Notes: generated from the letters alone by a model not told the origin. 64,000 nucleotides of DNA from Diploptera punctata (GCA_030220185.1 JASPKZ010007796.1:186001-250000), one strand, 5' to 3'. Shown: positions 9,607 to 20,819, counted from the stretch's first letter. Translations and numbers: made by a program.

Positions 9607-10668
9607 CAGGGTGTCCCAAAAGTAGACGGACAAACTTTGGGAGCTGATAGATAACATTATTTTAAACACTTTTTGTTAAGGTAGGTTTTTTGCTGCGGTG
9701 CTTCGTTTAAGCGCTGGACGAATTAATGTCATTACTGCCTCCCACCCGTTTGGTTTAGATATGTAAATTACATTTGTGTACAGTAAGTATATGTTGAAGG
9801 AAACACACGAAAGAAACAAAACAAAGACGCTTCAATTCGTTTATCATACATGTTTACTTCCTGAGCTCATCGTTGTGTTTCCTTGGCATTGTGCGTTAGT
9901 TTGCTGGAATACCTGCTGCTTTATTTACAAACACGTGAAGTGATATGACGGACATGCTATTGGTGTATGGAAAAGCTGGTTCGGGTCGTGCGGCTGTAAG
10001 TTTTACAAATAACAGTTCCGAAACCGAAGAGTTCCTCATCACACTACATTTGCCAGCATTGAACGTAGACTATGTGAAAGAGACTCCTTGGATATACGAG
10101 CAGAAGGTCAAGGACGGCCACGTTCTGTACGGACTCCTTAGAACGAGGAAGATATGTTGCGGTGCATTGAGAACAATCCTGCAGCTAGTTCTCGCGCCAT
10201 CGCTCGACAATTGCACATAAGTGTAGGAAGAATTCTGTAGGAAATGTTGTTGCACCTTTTTCACCTTGAAAAGATCCACGCAATGAGGCCTCAAGACTAT
10301 CCTCTGCGACAGCAATTTTGTCAATGGTATCTGGACAAAATTGAAAAAGATGTACTCTTTGCATTCCACGTCATGTTCACAGATGAAGCATGTTTCACAC
10401 ATGAGCAGTTTTTTAACAGTCGGAATTCACATGTTTGGGCCTACGAAAACCCCCATGCTACATTTCAAATGGTCACATTAACTGAGGTTTGGTGTACACA
10501 AGTGTAATTTACGTATCTAAACCAACAGGGTAAGAGGCAGTAATGACATTAACGCGTCTATCGCTTAAACTAAGCACCGCAGCAATAAACATTACTTAAC
10601 AAAAAGTGTTTAAAATATTGATATCTATAAGCTCCCAAAGTTTGTCGGTATAATTTTGGGACACCCTG
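9607..10668 (+). mobile_element. Tc1/mariner-type transposon with about 165-bp TIRs
   Basis: Ends CAGGGTGTCCCAAAA and TTTTGGGACACCCTG, with TA at 9605-9606 and 10669-10670. The inverted similarity continues for roughly 165 bp on each side (9607-9770 and 10505-10668), far longer than mariner TIRs. The interior holds a broken transposase. The element is probably internally deleted. Confidence 0.85.
9945..10510 (+). pseudogene. Tc1/mariner-type transposase, truncated and frameshifted
   Basis: ATG 9945 opens an N-terminal region. After frameshifts the strand encodes ENNPAASSRAIARQLHISV, a helix-turn-helix-like block near 10170-10230. It then encodes DYPLRQQFCQWYLDK and MFTDEACFTHEQFFNSRNSH, the region of the first catalytic Asp. 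The part with the second and third acidic residues is missing; the frame runs out into the right TIR. The motif style matches transposases common in arthropod genomes, but I cannot name the exact family. Confidence 0.75.
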
Positions 10669-10679
10669 TATATAACTTA

Positions 10680-11290
10680 TATGACACACGTCCAAACTGT
10701 AGGCTAATTCTTCCCATATAGCATGTCTGGATTAATGGCAGAACAGCTTCTCGAATCCTGTCTCTCAACTCGGGCAGGTTAGAAGGCAATGGAGGCACGT
10801 AGACTCTGTCATTTACAAAACTCCAAACAAAAAAAAGCACAAGGGGTGAGATCCGGTGATCTGGAAGGCCACTGGAGATAAGTCCTGTCATCTGGACCAT
10901 GACGACCAATCCAGTAATGACAGTGTGGAAACGCTTACATATGCATGCCTACCGTTTAAAATTGTTACAGGCTTCTAAAGCCTACTGATTACGTTGACTT
11001 TGGGCTTGAAATACTGCAGCAGCAACATTCTCCTCAGACACTCTTGGTCGTCTGTGTCTTTACACAGACAACCGGTCTTTACGAACTGATTATGCCATCG
11101 AAGGATGTTGTTGGTATTGGGGGGATCACGATTAAACTGCCTACGAAACGCACGTTGAACTGTCACAACTGATTTACAACTCTCAAACTGCAAAGAGGAG
11201 TTGCCATCTTTGTTATTATTGTTGCCATAGAAACAAAACAAAAGAAAGCTATCCGCTCACTCACACAGCTAAAAAACGATCTCCTTTCCT
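10680..11290 (-). pseudogene. Tc1/mariner-type transposase relic, internally deleted
   Basis: The minus strand encodes VVTVQRAFRRQFNRDPPNTN and WHNQFVKTGCLC, the N-terminal helix-turn-helix seen at 48960-49080. After a deletion of the catalytic centre come a SPDLTPCAFF-like stretch, then VNDRVYVPPLPSNLPELRDR. These correspond to the C-terminal part of the transposon at 48746-50091. It adjoins the right end of the 9607-10668 element. No termini were identified. Confidence 0.75.
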
Positions 11291-11819
11291 GTTTCATTTC
11301 AGTCTACACACAACTTTCTGCGCCTCATCTGAGTGATAATATTATTACTTGAAAATACTATATTATTTTATGTACACACTATATTATTAATAATACTCAT
11401 AGTAGGTTATATACTTCAACATTATTCACTCCGGACAATGTGTAAGAATTTGAAGAATTTTTTGTAGCCTATAGATTATTGTCTTAATTATGTTTGTTCT
11501 GATAATAATGTACACAATTGAAACAATTTTTTCTCTTCAGATCCGCCGATTTTATTCAGTGTAATTTTTATTTATAGGGAATTTGTATTAAGATTGAGGT
11601 ATGAAAATAATACCCATCCTAAAGACAAATTAAATGATATCATTAAAAATCCCAAAATCGCACGTCTGATGATGACGGAGTTTCCCAAAACATACAGAGA
11701 AGTTATGAGACATGTACAGTAAAATGCATCAGAAGATGTTTAATTTAGTTACTAGAAAATTTCATATTATTTCATGGTAAAATATTTCCTTCGAAAAAAA
11801 CTAAAAAATAATAAAAGCA
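11291..11819. other. unassigned spacer
   Basis: A patch near 11590-11720 reads like degraded coding sequence (RLRYENNTHPKDKLNDII, then KNPKIARLMMTEFPKTYR). I cannot assign it and saw no second copy in the window. Confidence 0.35.
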
Positions 11820-12128
11820 AAAAATAAAATAAGATAAAATATACCTTCTTACGTAAAATCCGTCGTCCTCAACTTATAAAATATGTAATATTTATGCCTG
11901 TAGGCCTTTCAGAACATCCGTTCCATCTTCAGCAGGTCACTCTTCGCTACAATATCCAGTATGATGGTTGATGCTGCTGGTCCACATTAGGACGAATTGT
12001 AGCGAAGAGTGACCTGCTGAAGATGGAACGGATGTTCTGAAAGGCCTATAGGCATAAAGATTGCATATTTTATAAGTTGAGGACGACGGACTTTACCTAA
12101 GAAGGTATATTTTAACTTATTTTATTTT
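11820..12128. repeat. large foldback, about 130-bp arms
   Basis: Left arm 11820-11957 and right arm 11996-12128 are near-exact inverted copies around a loop of about 40 nt (ATCCAGTATGATGG...). Each arm carries CTGAAGATGGAACGGATG followed by TTCTGAAAGG, the CTGAAGATG-stem-GAAA core (12017-12044 plus; 11933-11904 minus). No protein is encoded. Confidence 0.9.
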
Positions 12129-12639
12129 ATGACTCTCCACCTCAACGGTTTTAACAATGAATTTTATTAGTATTAATAAAAGCATGAAAAACTCAGGATA
12201 TATAATTTTAAAAAATCGAATATTCTCATCTGCGAATGAAGTCACGACAAATTATGTAACCATGGTACGTAAAAATGAAGTGTTAGATCGACACTTTTTC
12301 TTCATTACTTAATAGGCTATATTTTCACATCATGTAATAAAAGTACGCAATATCTTAAACTAGAGTTCAGTGCAATGAAAGTTTCCATAAATTTAATTCC
12401 TTCGTATTTATACTTAAAAAGATCTCACTTAAAAATACATGTTGACAACACTACAAAACTTCAAGCACCACTTTGACCCAGATTCAACGAACAACTGAAA
12501 TGCAATATTAAATGTGCCCCTATCCATCGACAGGTACACACAGTGCTCCTACAAATAGGCCAACACAGTTAACACCTGTCCTTGAATGAGATGCAACACA
12601 TGTTCATGCAATAAAACAATTAACTATAAGCATTAACCC
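12129..12639. other. unassigned spacer
   Basis: AT-rich, no recognised feature. Confidence 0.4.
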
Positions 12640-12703
12640 CATCGCGCGACAGGCCTAGAGGGCCTTCGGTCTACCAGCCGTCTGCTGACCTCACGCCCAC
12701 ATA

Positions 12704-13795
12704 TCGATGGTTGGCAATGAAAACCTCGTAACTCCAACAGTCATTGAAAACCACATAACTCCAGTAGCCAGCACAGAAATACGTGATGCATAACCTGCTG
12801 TTGGTTTATGCTGATGATGTACTATTGGCCGATAGCGAGGAGATACTAAAGGTCAACACGCACGCACTATTGAGTAAAACTAAGGAATTGGGACTGGAAG
12901 TAAATATCAATAAAACTAAATAATGGTCACACATAGATATACATTATATAATGGAAATGGACAGCTAATGACAAATGAGGGAAATTTTGAGGAGGTGGCA
13001 GAATTCAAATACCTAGGAACAATAATCACAAACAGGAATGAGATGCACAAGGAAATTAAACATAGGCTCAATTCTGGAAATGCGTGTTATTATGCATTAC
13101 AGAGACTATTGACTTCCCAACTCCTTTCAAAAAATGTTAAACTGAAAATATATAAAACTATTATTCTACCAGTTATATTATATGGATGCGAAACAGGACT
13201 CTTACTTTAAGGGAGGAAAGGGGATTACGAGCATTTGAGAATAAAGTTCTTAGGAAAATGTTTGGACCAAAGAGAGATGAACAAGACAGGTGAATGGAGA
13301 AGACTGCATAGCAGTGAACTACATGGTCTTTATAGGAAGTCAGATATAATGAGAACAGTTAAGTCTCGTATACTGCAATGGGTAGAACATGTGGCACGAA
13401 TGGGGAATGAAAGACGTGCATGGAAGCTTCTTGTAAGAAAACCCGAGCGAAAACGCCCAGTTGGTAGACAAAGAATGAGGTGGGAGAATAACATTAACTG
13501 TGATTTGAGGGAAGTAGATTATACAGGGGATGATTGGAAAACATTGGCTCAGGATAGGGATGTATGGAGAGCTTATGTCCGTGCGGCCATGAACGTACGG
13601 GTTGGATAGTGCCAGTGAGTTAGTTAGTTAGTTAGTTAACCTGTTGAGAACACGGACTACAAATTTATTAATAACTTGACTTGTATTCTATAGTAAAATA
13701 TGTAGAAACTATTGCTGTATTATTTAAAACAGTTATTGTTTCTTTTGTAAAATTTACCAAAATGGAGTTACGAGGTTCTCATTGCCCACCATCGA
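12704..13795. mobile_element. TIR element containing a LINE fragment
   Basis: The ends are inverted over about 35 bp: TCGATGGTTGGCAATGAAAA at the left, and TTCTCATTGCCCACCATCGA at the right. TA flanks at 12702-12703 and 13796-13797 suggest a Tc1/mariner or pogo-type MITE. The bulk of its interior is a LINE fragment (12783-13620), so the original MITE was about 250 bp. Confidence 0.7.
12783..13620 (+). pseudogene. LINE family A, RT motif C to 3' end, decayed
   Basis: Encodes LLVYADDVLLADSEE (catalytic YADD at 12807-12818), then FKYLGTIITNRNEMHKEI, then VILYGCET, then RVFENKVL-like and FGPKRDE-like stretches. The family-A tail EHVARMGNERRAWKLLVR and DWKTLAQDRDVWRAYVRAAM follows. There is a stop after KTK (12920), a deletion after YGCET, and a frameshift near 13283. 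The 3' tail is a GTTA repeat (13616-13640). RTE-like by motif. Confidence 0.85.
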
Positions 13796-14045
13796 TATGT
13801 TAATCACAGAGGTGGGCGAGCATAAGCCAGTATAGGGGTAACATGTGGTCAGTATGTCAGGTCCCCAGCCGTTATAGCTGGTTTTCACAACCTGGACCCG
13901 CTACTTATTGTAGCTACCCAAATACCTCACGATGCTAGGTTGGTACGGGGTCATCCTGGCCGAAATGTCATGAGAAAATGTCTCTCCTCATGGGGACTCG
14001 TAGCTCTGCACCAAGGCATCATGTTTTAAACCACTCGGCTACAGC

Positions 14046-14480
14046 ATGAATTATAAGCATTACATGAAATTACAATTCTCCAATAAATAAGATAAATCCA
14101 TGGCAGAACAGTTCCGGAGAGGTGGTTGCTCTCACGGTATGCAGATAACAGTTATAGGGAGTCACGCAGGTAACGCGACACAATATCTCAATCCTAATTT
14201 TAGTTTTCTTAATGTTTGAGTGATTCCGGTCTATGTGGCCGTGATCCATTACTGATGTTCCTACCAGACGTTTCTCCCTCAACTGCGGAGGGCATCTTCA
14301 GTGCCGAGTGTTTCTAGGTGTTGTTTCCTGGTCGGAGGTTAGTTTTCTTAATCGGATTTCGCTACTTCTCGCATCAAGTAGCTACTCAGTTGCCATCAAG
14401 AGACTGAATAAAATTTATTACAGACTCAATGCACAAAAAACAATATATATCAATAGAAATCCTAATATTTTAAATAAAAT
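14046..14480. other. unassigned region with a Penelope-like motif
   Basis: The minus strand 14301-14268 reads CTGAAGATG, a CCCTC/GAGGG stem, then AGAAACGTC, the same core seen in foldbacks elsewhere here. The rest is unassigned. It may be a remnant of a Penelope-like terminal repeat. Confidence 0.4.
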
Positions 14481-14880
14481 CGGCCGCAGTAGACTAGTGG
14501 TTATGCTCCTTGCCTCTGGTCCCGAGGGTCGCGGGTTCAAACCCGGTCGGGGTCGATGGACTTTTTTAGGATGGAAAAATCCAAGGAGCAAGTCCTCCGG
14601 GAGGGACTTTAAGCCGTGGGTCCCGAGTCTGAAGATTTTCAGGCTCGTAAAAGATCCTTAAGCCTGAATGAAAAGGTCTCTAAGGAAAATTTACTGAATT
14701 TTCCTGTCCTAGTACTACCTTTGTTTCCTAGATGTCAGTATGAGGCGGAACGCTGACCACGGACCACTTAAATGACATCTATACGAAAATAAGAGTAACT
14801 AAATTAGTATGGTTCAAATTCTTCCCTGTAGGGGGAGAGCGCCTAAATCTCTGTTAAGGGAAACATGAGCTTACAAGAAG
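14481..14880 (+). mobile_element. SINE family A, copy 2
   Basis: Begins CGGCCGCAGTAGACTAG, with B box GGGTTCAAACCC, the shared body and the 3' end TTCCCTGTAGGGGGAG. Flanks ATTTTAAATAAA (left) and ATTTTTTAAATAAA (right) look like a slightly diverged target duplication. Confidence 0.88.
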
Positions 14881-15015
14881 ATTTTTTAAATAAATGTATC
14901 TGAGGTACAATAGCTCTGAAGAGCCAAATCCGACTGAATTGATTAATGATCCTGGTTAATGAGCGACAGAAAACGGGATCACGTGATGCAAACTCTGAAG
15001 CTGAATTCAACTTTC

Positions 15016-15141
15016 CTTAACAAGATTTTGAAAGAAAATAAAGAAAAAGGAAAGAAAATAAAGAAAAAAGAGAGAAAAATGAAAAAGAAAGAAAGAAAAA
15101 AGTAAGAAAAAGAAAAGTTAAAGAAAGAATAAAAAAAGAAA

Positions 15142-15200
<59 letters not shown>
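15016..15200 (+). repeat. purine tract and TAA microsatellite
   Basis: A run of GAAA/AAGAAA from 15023 to 15145, then TAA repeats at 15148-15200. The tract from 15081 recurs at 15274, an offset of 193 bp, showing a segmental tandem duplication that includes the 3' end of the adjacent SINE. Confidence 0.85.
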
Positions 15201-15712
15201 CTTGTATCTTGTAAGCCCACGTTTCCCTTAACAGAGATTTAGGTGCTCTCCCCCTACAGGGAAGAATTTGAATGAAAAAGAAAGAAAGAAAAAAGTAAGA
15301 AAAAGAAAAGTTAAAGAAAGAATAAAAAAAGAAAATAGTAATAATAATAATAATAACAATAATAATAATAATCTTGTAAGCCCACGTTTCCCTTAACAGA
15401 GATTTAGGTGCTCTCCTCCTACAGGGAAGAATTTGAACCATACCAATTTAGTTACTCTTGTTTTCGTATAGATGTCATTTTGAGTGGTCCGTGGTCAGCG
15501 TTCCGCCTCATACTGACATCTAGGAAACAAAGGTAGTACCACGACAGGAAAATTCGGTATATTTTGCTTAGAGGCCTTCTCATTCTCAGGCTTAAAGATC
15601 TTTTACGAGACTGAAAATCTTCAGACACGGGATCCACGGCTTAAAGTCCCTCCCGGAGGACTTGCTCCTTGGATTTTTCCATCCTTAAAAAAATCCATCG
15701 ACCCCGGCCGAT
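15201..15712 (-). mobile_element. SINE family A, copy 3, head-truncated and partly duplicated
   Basis: The minus-strand SINE A body runs from near the tRNA head (GGCCGGGGTCGATGG at about 15698-15712) to its 3' end at 15375. The last roughly 70 bp of the SINE appear again at 15201-15272, together with the purine tract and TAA repeats (15273-15374). The 5' tRNA part is replaced by a TAA repeat. Confidence 0.85.
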
Positions 15713-15731
15713 ATAATAATAATAATAATAA

Positions 15732-16376
15732 GGAAGAAAAAACAAAGAAGGGGAAAAGACAGAAAGTTGGGAAAAAATAAAATGCAAAATATAAAATCTG
15801 AACTAGCATATGAGGAATAAATAATAATCGGTTCTGTACAGTATGTCTGCGATTAGTGATAATGAATATGAAGTCACAAATGCTTATGTTAATATATGAA
15901 GAATTTATGAAGATAAAGCACTATCTAATTAGTCACAGACTGTACTGATAGGAGCATGACCTTGCAACACGATTATCATTTTCATGCCTAGAGACATCTC
16001 AATCTTCTCAAGCATGAAATTGCTACCAACCACCAACAAGTGGATCAAATGCTATTGCTTTTGTAAACAAACAATCTATTTGACAGCTTCCACTTCATGG
16101 AACATCTCTATTTTTTTCCTTCAGACTACTCTTCCAGTAGAGGTTCTTAATCTGAGGATCATAACCCTGCGATTAGTTAACCTGACATCTTTATGTTTGT
16201 ATATTATGTAAGTTACATAAGTAATCTGTATATTCATTCCCAATATTTTTATTCAAGATAGATAGATAGTTAAGAGGAATCCAAATTGAATATACAGGCC
16301 AATTCTAAATGATTGGAACAAATAACATTTGTGATGCTGTAATGAATTTAATTCACAAATATAATATGAAAGGTTA
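15732..16376. other. unassigned spacer
   Basis: No supportable feature in about 640 bp. A short frame at 15984-16211 lacks any motif. Confidence 0.4.
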
Positions 16377-16378
16377 TA

Positions 16379-17008
16379 CAGTAAAACCTGTCTATGAAGG
16401 AACATGACAGTTCCTTAAATATATTTCCGTATTGGCAGTTTTCCTTCTTATAAAGGGTTCCCAAATTACAAGCTTGAGTAAGGGTTTTACATGCACGCTT
16501 TAAAGACATAACGAATTGACTGAAATACAGACAAAATAGTGTATGTAACACCGCTCAGTTTGCACGGCAATACAAAACAATTTTATTACACAAAAGTGAG
16601 AAGGAACTCAACTATAGGAAGACTGATGCGTTTGTCAACTCCCTCGCAGGTAACGTAAGCAGGCACGGAAAAGTGAGGGATTCCCCGCTGTCACACATAA
16701 GCAAGGGTATCCCCGCAATACAATGGCAACACAAGAAGGTAAAACGATATAATGCAGAAAGCGTTATATGCAGAATTTTCACATGTGTTCATTAATACTG
16801 TAATTAGAACGTGCTTAAGAATAATTTCCCGTCTTACTGGGGTAAAAATTAACTATTGGTACTTTAAAAACCATTCCGTTTCCGCGTTATGAAGGTTTTC
16901 GGCTTATACAGGACAATTTTACATATAAAATCGTACCGTTCTGGAGATTTTTTTCCGTCTCTACAAGTTTCCTTCTTATAGATGTACCGGCTAAGACAGG
17001 TTTCACTG
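16379..17008. mobile_element. pogo/Tigger-like MITE, 630 bp
   Basis: Ends CAGTAAAACCTGTCT and AGACAGGTTTCACTG, with TA at 16377-16378 and 17009-17010. The subterminal phrase TTCCTTCTTATA occurs near both ends. No transposase remains. The terminal sequence is related to, but distinct from, the pogo relics at 313 and 3836. Confidence 0.8.
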
Positions 17009-17374
17009 TATATCCAATTAAAATGCTAGATTGGTTACGCTGGGATGAATGATACTCCATTGTTGGTGCGATGGTGTGGTTCCCCAAGGACACTTAACCA
17101 TATACCATGTGGTTTTTTGCTTTGAAGATAAACCTCTGTGAAAGACATGGGGTATATACACCCATTTGCAACAGACTTGTAGCAACTAAAAAAGTGGTGT
17201 CATTTCTTTCTTGAAGTTGCAAATAAAGGAACATATAATAGCAAGGTGGAACAACGTACAATAAGAACCCTGCCATGATCGGCCGTGCTGGCCGATCGTT
17301 GCTGTGACGATATCAAACCTGCAATGAGGCACAGGATCGACTGTTTGAACACTTATTGTTAATGTTTATGCCAA

Positions 17375-17448
17375 GCCTAGAATGGTATAGTGGGCTGCAC
17401 ACTAGTACGGAGAACTAGGGGTCCACGGTTCGATCCCTGGTTCAGACA
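17375..17448 (+). pseudogene. tRNA-like sequence with T run
   Basis: 74 nt with a TGGTATAGTGGG A-box-like region, a 5-bp anticodon-type stem (CTAGT/ACTAG, loop ACGGAGA) and B box GGTTCGATCCC, followed by TTTTT at 17453. The acceptor stem has two mismatches and U33 is absent. I treat it as a tRNA-derived pseudogene. Confidence 0.6.
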
Positions 17449-17893
17449 TTAATTTTTCTTTTCACAATATCATTTTAATAGTATATATGTTCCTTCATAA
17501 AAAAATTATCCTCTCTGCATGGCCTATCATCCATATCATTTTGTCGGTAGGGTTCTGTTACACCCTGTATAGAGAAAATTTGGAAACTTTGCGTAAACTT
17601 CTGTGAAGTTAATTTAAAAAAAACTCGGTCTATACCGCTGTAACACCCTGTACTTAAAGAAGGGGCCATAGAAGCAAGAAGTCATAGAGCATGTAAACTT
17701 TGATGAAAAGTATCGAAGTGTGAAGAGCACGAGGTGATATTAGCACTTTGTGCTACTACCCTAGTGCAAGACACTTCCTTTTGCCCCTCTACTGAGGTAG
17801 GTATTGATCATAGCACTATCTCTTTCCATCTCAAACTAGTTTCCTCTCCAATCAACAATAATACTCTCTATTTACACGTATTACAACACTACA

Positions 17894-17896
<3 letters not shown>
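17449..17896. other. unassigned spacer
   Basis: TTACACCCTGTATAG (17558) and TAACACCCTGTA (17640) are similar in direct orientation. Otherwise nothing recognised. Confidence 0.35.

Positions 17897-17955
<59 letters not shown>
17897..17955 (+). repeat. TAA microsatellite
   Basis: About 19 consecutive TAA units with a small interruption. Confidence 0.95.
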
Positions 17956-17994
17956 TAATAATATTCACATACAAAATTACGACACTATAACACT

Positions 17995-18506
17995 GTAATT
18001 AAACCAGAGTGCCTCTATGGAGCAGAAACATTCATTTTGAACAGAAAAAAAAGATATCGAAATTATAGTGAAAAAAGAATGCAAAATTATAAGAAAAGTT
18101 TTATGTCCACAAGTCATAGATGAAGCATTTAGACTCAGAAGTAAAAAAGAAATAAAAATATATACAGACATTCATAGTGATAAGAAAACGAAGGTTAAAA
18201 TTTATGGCCATATTAAACGAATGAACTCAAATAGGCTTACAAAACACAATGGAATTCTACGAAAACAGAAGTAAAGCTCCAGTGGATACTATGAAGTGGA
18301 TTGATGAAGTCAAAAAGGGCTTAAAATTGGCAGGAATTACTAAAGAAGATATCGCAAACAGAGATATATTTAGAATTAAGGTGATTAAGTGGCAAGTTGA
18401 CCAAGAGGACAAACCGAAGAAAAAAATTGGAACTTGGACAGATGATAGAAAACAAGCTCATAGCAAAAGAATGAAAGACATTTGGGCTCAAAGGAAACGC
18501 CTCTAA
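17995..18506 (+). pseudogene. LINE family C, C-terminal fragment
   Basis: Encodes VIKPECLYGAETFILN, then VKIYGHIKRMNSNRLTK, then, one frame over, WIDEVKKGLKLAGITKEDI and GTWTDDRKQAHSKRMKDIW, with a stop at 18506. This is the C-terminal tail of an insect non-LTR retrotransposon. It has at least two frame changes. No RT catalytic motif is present, so it is 5'-truncated. Confidence 0.8.
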
Positions 18507-18639
18507 GTACTTTGTGTAGTCCTACATGGGCTCATCTGCAATAAAAAAAAATATTATTTCCTAGATTATATTAGTAATGCATTATCTTACCTTTAAACAA
18601 ATTTAATGGTGGGATATATAACGTTTTGCCTCTTTCCAA

Positions 18640-18955
18640 ATAACTAACTGTGACTATCGAACCCGAAGGTTCATGGCCCCACAGACATAAGCTCTCCACA
18701 TATCCCTATCCTGAGCTAATGTTTTCTAATCATAACATGTAGAATATATTTCCTTCAAATCATGGTTAATGTTATTCTCCCGCCTCATTCTTGGTCTACC
18801 AATTGGGCGTTTTGCCTCTCTCGCTTTCCTACAAGAAGCCTCCATGCACCTTTTTCTTTCCCCATTCGTGCCACATGTCCTGCCCATCGCAGTCTACGAG
18901 ACTTAACTGTCCTTATTATATCTGGTTTCTTATAAAGACCATGTAGTCCTCTAAA
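18640..18955 (-). pseudogene. LINE family A, 3' end
   Basis: The minus strand encodes LHGLYKKPDIIRTVKSRRL, WAGHVARMGKEKGAWRLLVG, then degraded GRPRMR, and ends near the GGTTCGATAGTCACAGTTAG-type 3' terminus. The family is the same as 1-245, 12783-13620 and 59927-60362. Short frameshifts are present. Confidence 0.8.
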
Positions 18956-19199
18956 GGTACACACATATATAAATACTAAAACATTCATAGATGTGGTGAA
19001 CTAACTTATATTTAAGAAATCCCCAAGGCGTAAATCTCCCGACAACAAAACTTTTTACTCTGCTCTGTGATCTCCGACACGACATTTCAATCAAGAACAT
19101 CCGCGATATATACAAAAACGTAAAACATAATTTCTGACTTACTGTATACAAATATCAATCTTGCAAAAAAATTTAACTTTAAAATATTTCGAAAAAGAA

Positions 19200-19870
19200 T
19201 ATTTTGAACTTAAAATAATTTCATTGACTCCATTGACACATAATCTTGACACTCGATCCCATCAGCACATTGTCCTTTATATCCCGCCTCATCACACTGT
19301 ATATTATTCATTATCTTTTACGGTGTCACTTACCAAAACATGGAATTCCCTTCCACCCTATGTCAGAGACTGTCAAACTATAACATCCTTCAAAAACAAA
19401 CTAAAGAATTATTTAATAACAAACTGACTTATACACCTCACTGATAGTATTCTTTTAGCAATATTAATATATTTAATTATTTATGTAAATAATATTAAGA
19501 ATAACAAATATTTTTATTTGTTTTGTTTTAAATATTGTATAATCGTAAAATTAGTTTTCTATATCTCATTATTTTCCTGTTTTTTTATATACACTAGACA
19601 GGGACAATTTAATATGTCTTGCTTGTATACATTTTATTATTAGTTTTAGTCTTAATTTTAACTAATATTAACTGGTTGTATTATAGATCGTAATATGTAT
19701 ATTAGATATTATCTTTTGATCAAATTTTTTACTTAGTGTTTAATATTAGAGTTAATTAAGATTGTTATATTCTTATGTAATATATGTTTGTCCTGGTGAG
19801 TGGAAGAGAAGGCCACATGGCCTTAACTCCACCAGGCTAAATAAATCTTAAATAAATCTTAAATAAATAA
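19200..19870 (+). pseudogene. CR1/Daphne-like LINE 3' end
   Basis: Encodes SLSFTVSLTKTWNSLPPYVR and TSFKNKLKNYL, then a stop near 19427. This is the conserved C-terminal WNSLP...FK..L motif of CR1/Jockey-group LINEs. A long AT-rich 3' UTR follows, with GGCCTTAACTCCACCAGGC and a TAAATAAATCT repeat tail (19838-19872). It lacks RT and endonuclease domains. Confidence 0.75.
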
Positions 19871-19872
19871 AT

Positions 19873-20260
19873 TACTGGATGAAAATAATTGTAATAGCAG
19901 ACGCTTGTATTTTACCAGAATAAATCATCTTCTTCATCCAACCAAGTCTTAGGCCGGGTTACGATCTCACTGATGAATTTTGTATAGGGCCTATATGAGA
20001 ATATAACATGTATTATTTGTTTACAACTTGAATTATAGATTTCAATTTATCCTGATTATAAAGTTCTATATGAAGGTGATGAAGAGTGAGAGGAGCAAGA
20101 TGAAGAGGAAGATGTTGGAAGTGTTACAGAAGAAAGTAAAGATAAACACAAGCAGAAAAATAAGAAAAAGAAAGAGTATCAGGATACTGATGAAGAACAG
20201 CGCGAAGATTAAAATGATACTGAACCAGAAGGGAAAAAAAACACGAGGGAGAAGAAGATA
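19873..20260 (+). other. Lys/Glu-rich coding-like patch
   Basis: One plus frame from about 20068 encodes acidic and lysine-rich stretches (DEEEDVGSVTEESKDKHKQK, then QDTDEEQRED) with single stops. An overlapping frame is 77 codons of Lys/Arg. It could be a decayed exon or a chance purine-rich tract. The composition is like that flanking the satellite at 21316. I recognise no family. Confidence 0.3.
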
Positions 20261-20730
20261 AACAATAGTTTAAAAAACTAAAACAACATGCTTTATTAGA
20301 AAACCGAACTAAAAAATGAAAATAATTTTAATTTCCAACACGCTTGGGATAAAATTGAAGTGGCCAAAAAAAAAAAAAATCTCCCAACGCATCTAGAATG
20401 AAACTAGAGTTATCTACAAAAAAAATAATTATACCATCAAAAACGTGAGCTGCTTTTTATTGTTTTTACGTTTTCTTCTTAGAGACTTTACTTTTACCAA
20501 TATCTGTTTATTATCAAATATATTAATTGATAAAGAGCACCCCACACTTTTGATGGTAAAACCATTTTTTTTGTAGATAACTCTAGTTTTATTCTAAATG
20601 TGTTGGAGATGATTTTTTTGTTGACCACTTCAATTTTATCCCAAGCGTGTTGGAAATTAAAATTATTTTTCATTTTTTAGTTCGGTTTTCTAATAAAGCG
20701 TGTTGTTTTAGTATTTTAACTATTATTTAT
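20261..20730. repeat. long inverted repeat, roughly 190-bp arms
   Basis: AACAATAGTTTAAAAAACTA... to 20457 is repeated inverted at about 20532-20730 (for example CCAACACGCTTGGGATAAAA versus TTTTATCCCAAGCGTGTTGG). The loop of about 75 nt is AT-rich. No ORF. A foldback element or MITE with long TIRs. Confidence 0.85.
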
Positions 20731-20819
20731 TTTTTAGTTTGGTTTTCTAAAAATGTAAATATATTTAAATTCGATACTATTGTATTATGAGCTAAAAGTA
20801 ATACTCAAAAAAAAAAAAA

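Larger units (their letters stand above)
12640..14045 (+). repeat. repeat family S, split by an insertion
   Basis: The left part (12640-12701: GGCCTTCGGTCTACCAGCCG, then CTCACGCCCACA) and the right part (13798-14045: AATCACAGAGGTGGGCGAGC, then AACATGTGGTCAGTATGTC) correspond to adjacent sequence in the copy at 63830-64000. The element at 12704-13795 therefore inserted in the middle. The class is not determined; it could be a SINE or a LINE untranslated region. Confidence 0.7.

Noticed and set aside
14308..14661. 117-codon plus frame as a gene
   Set aside because: Its second half is translation of SINE A (VVMLLASGPEGRGFKPG) and the first half has no motif.
17276..17310. Palindrome GATCGGCCGTGCTGGCCGATC as a regulatory site
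   Set aside because: Short, single occurrence, no adjacent gene to regulate.
20028..20261. 77-codon Lys/Arg-rich frame as a small nuclear protein gene
   Set aside because: Composition is that of a purine-rich tract and an overlapping frame looks better; kept only as a coding-like patch at low confidence.
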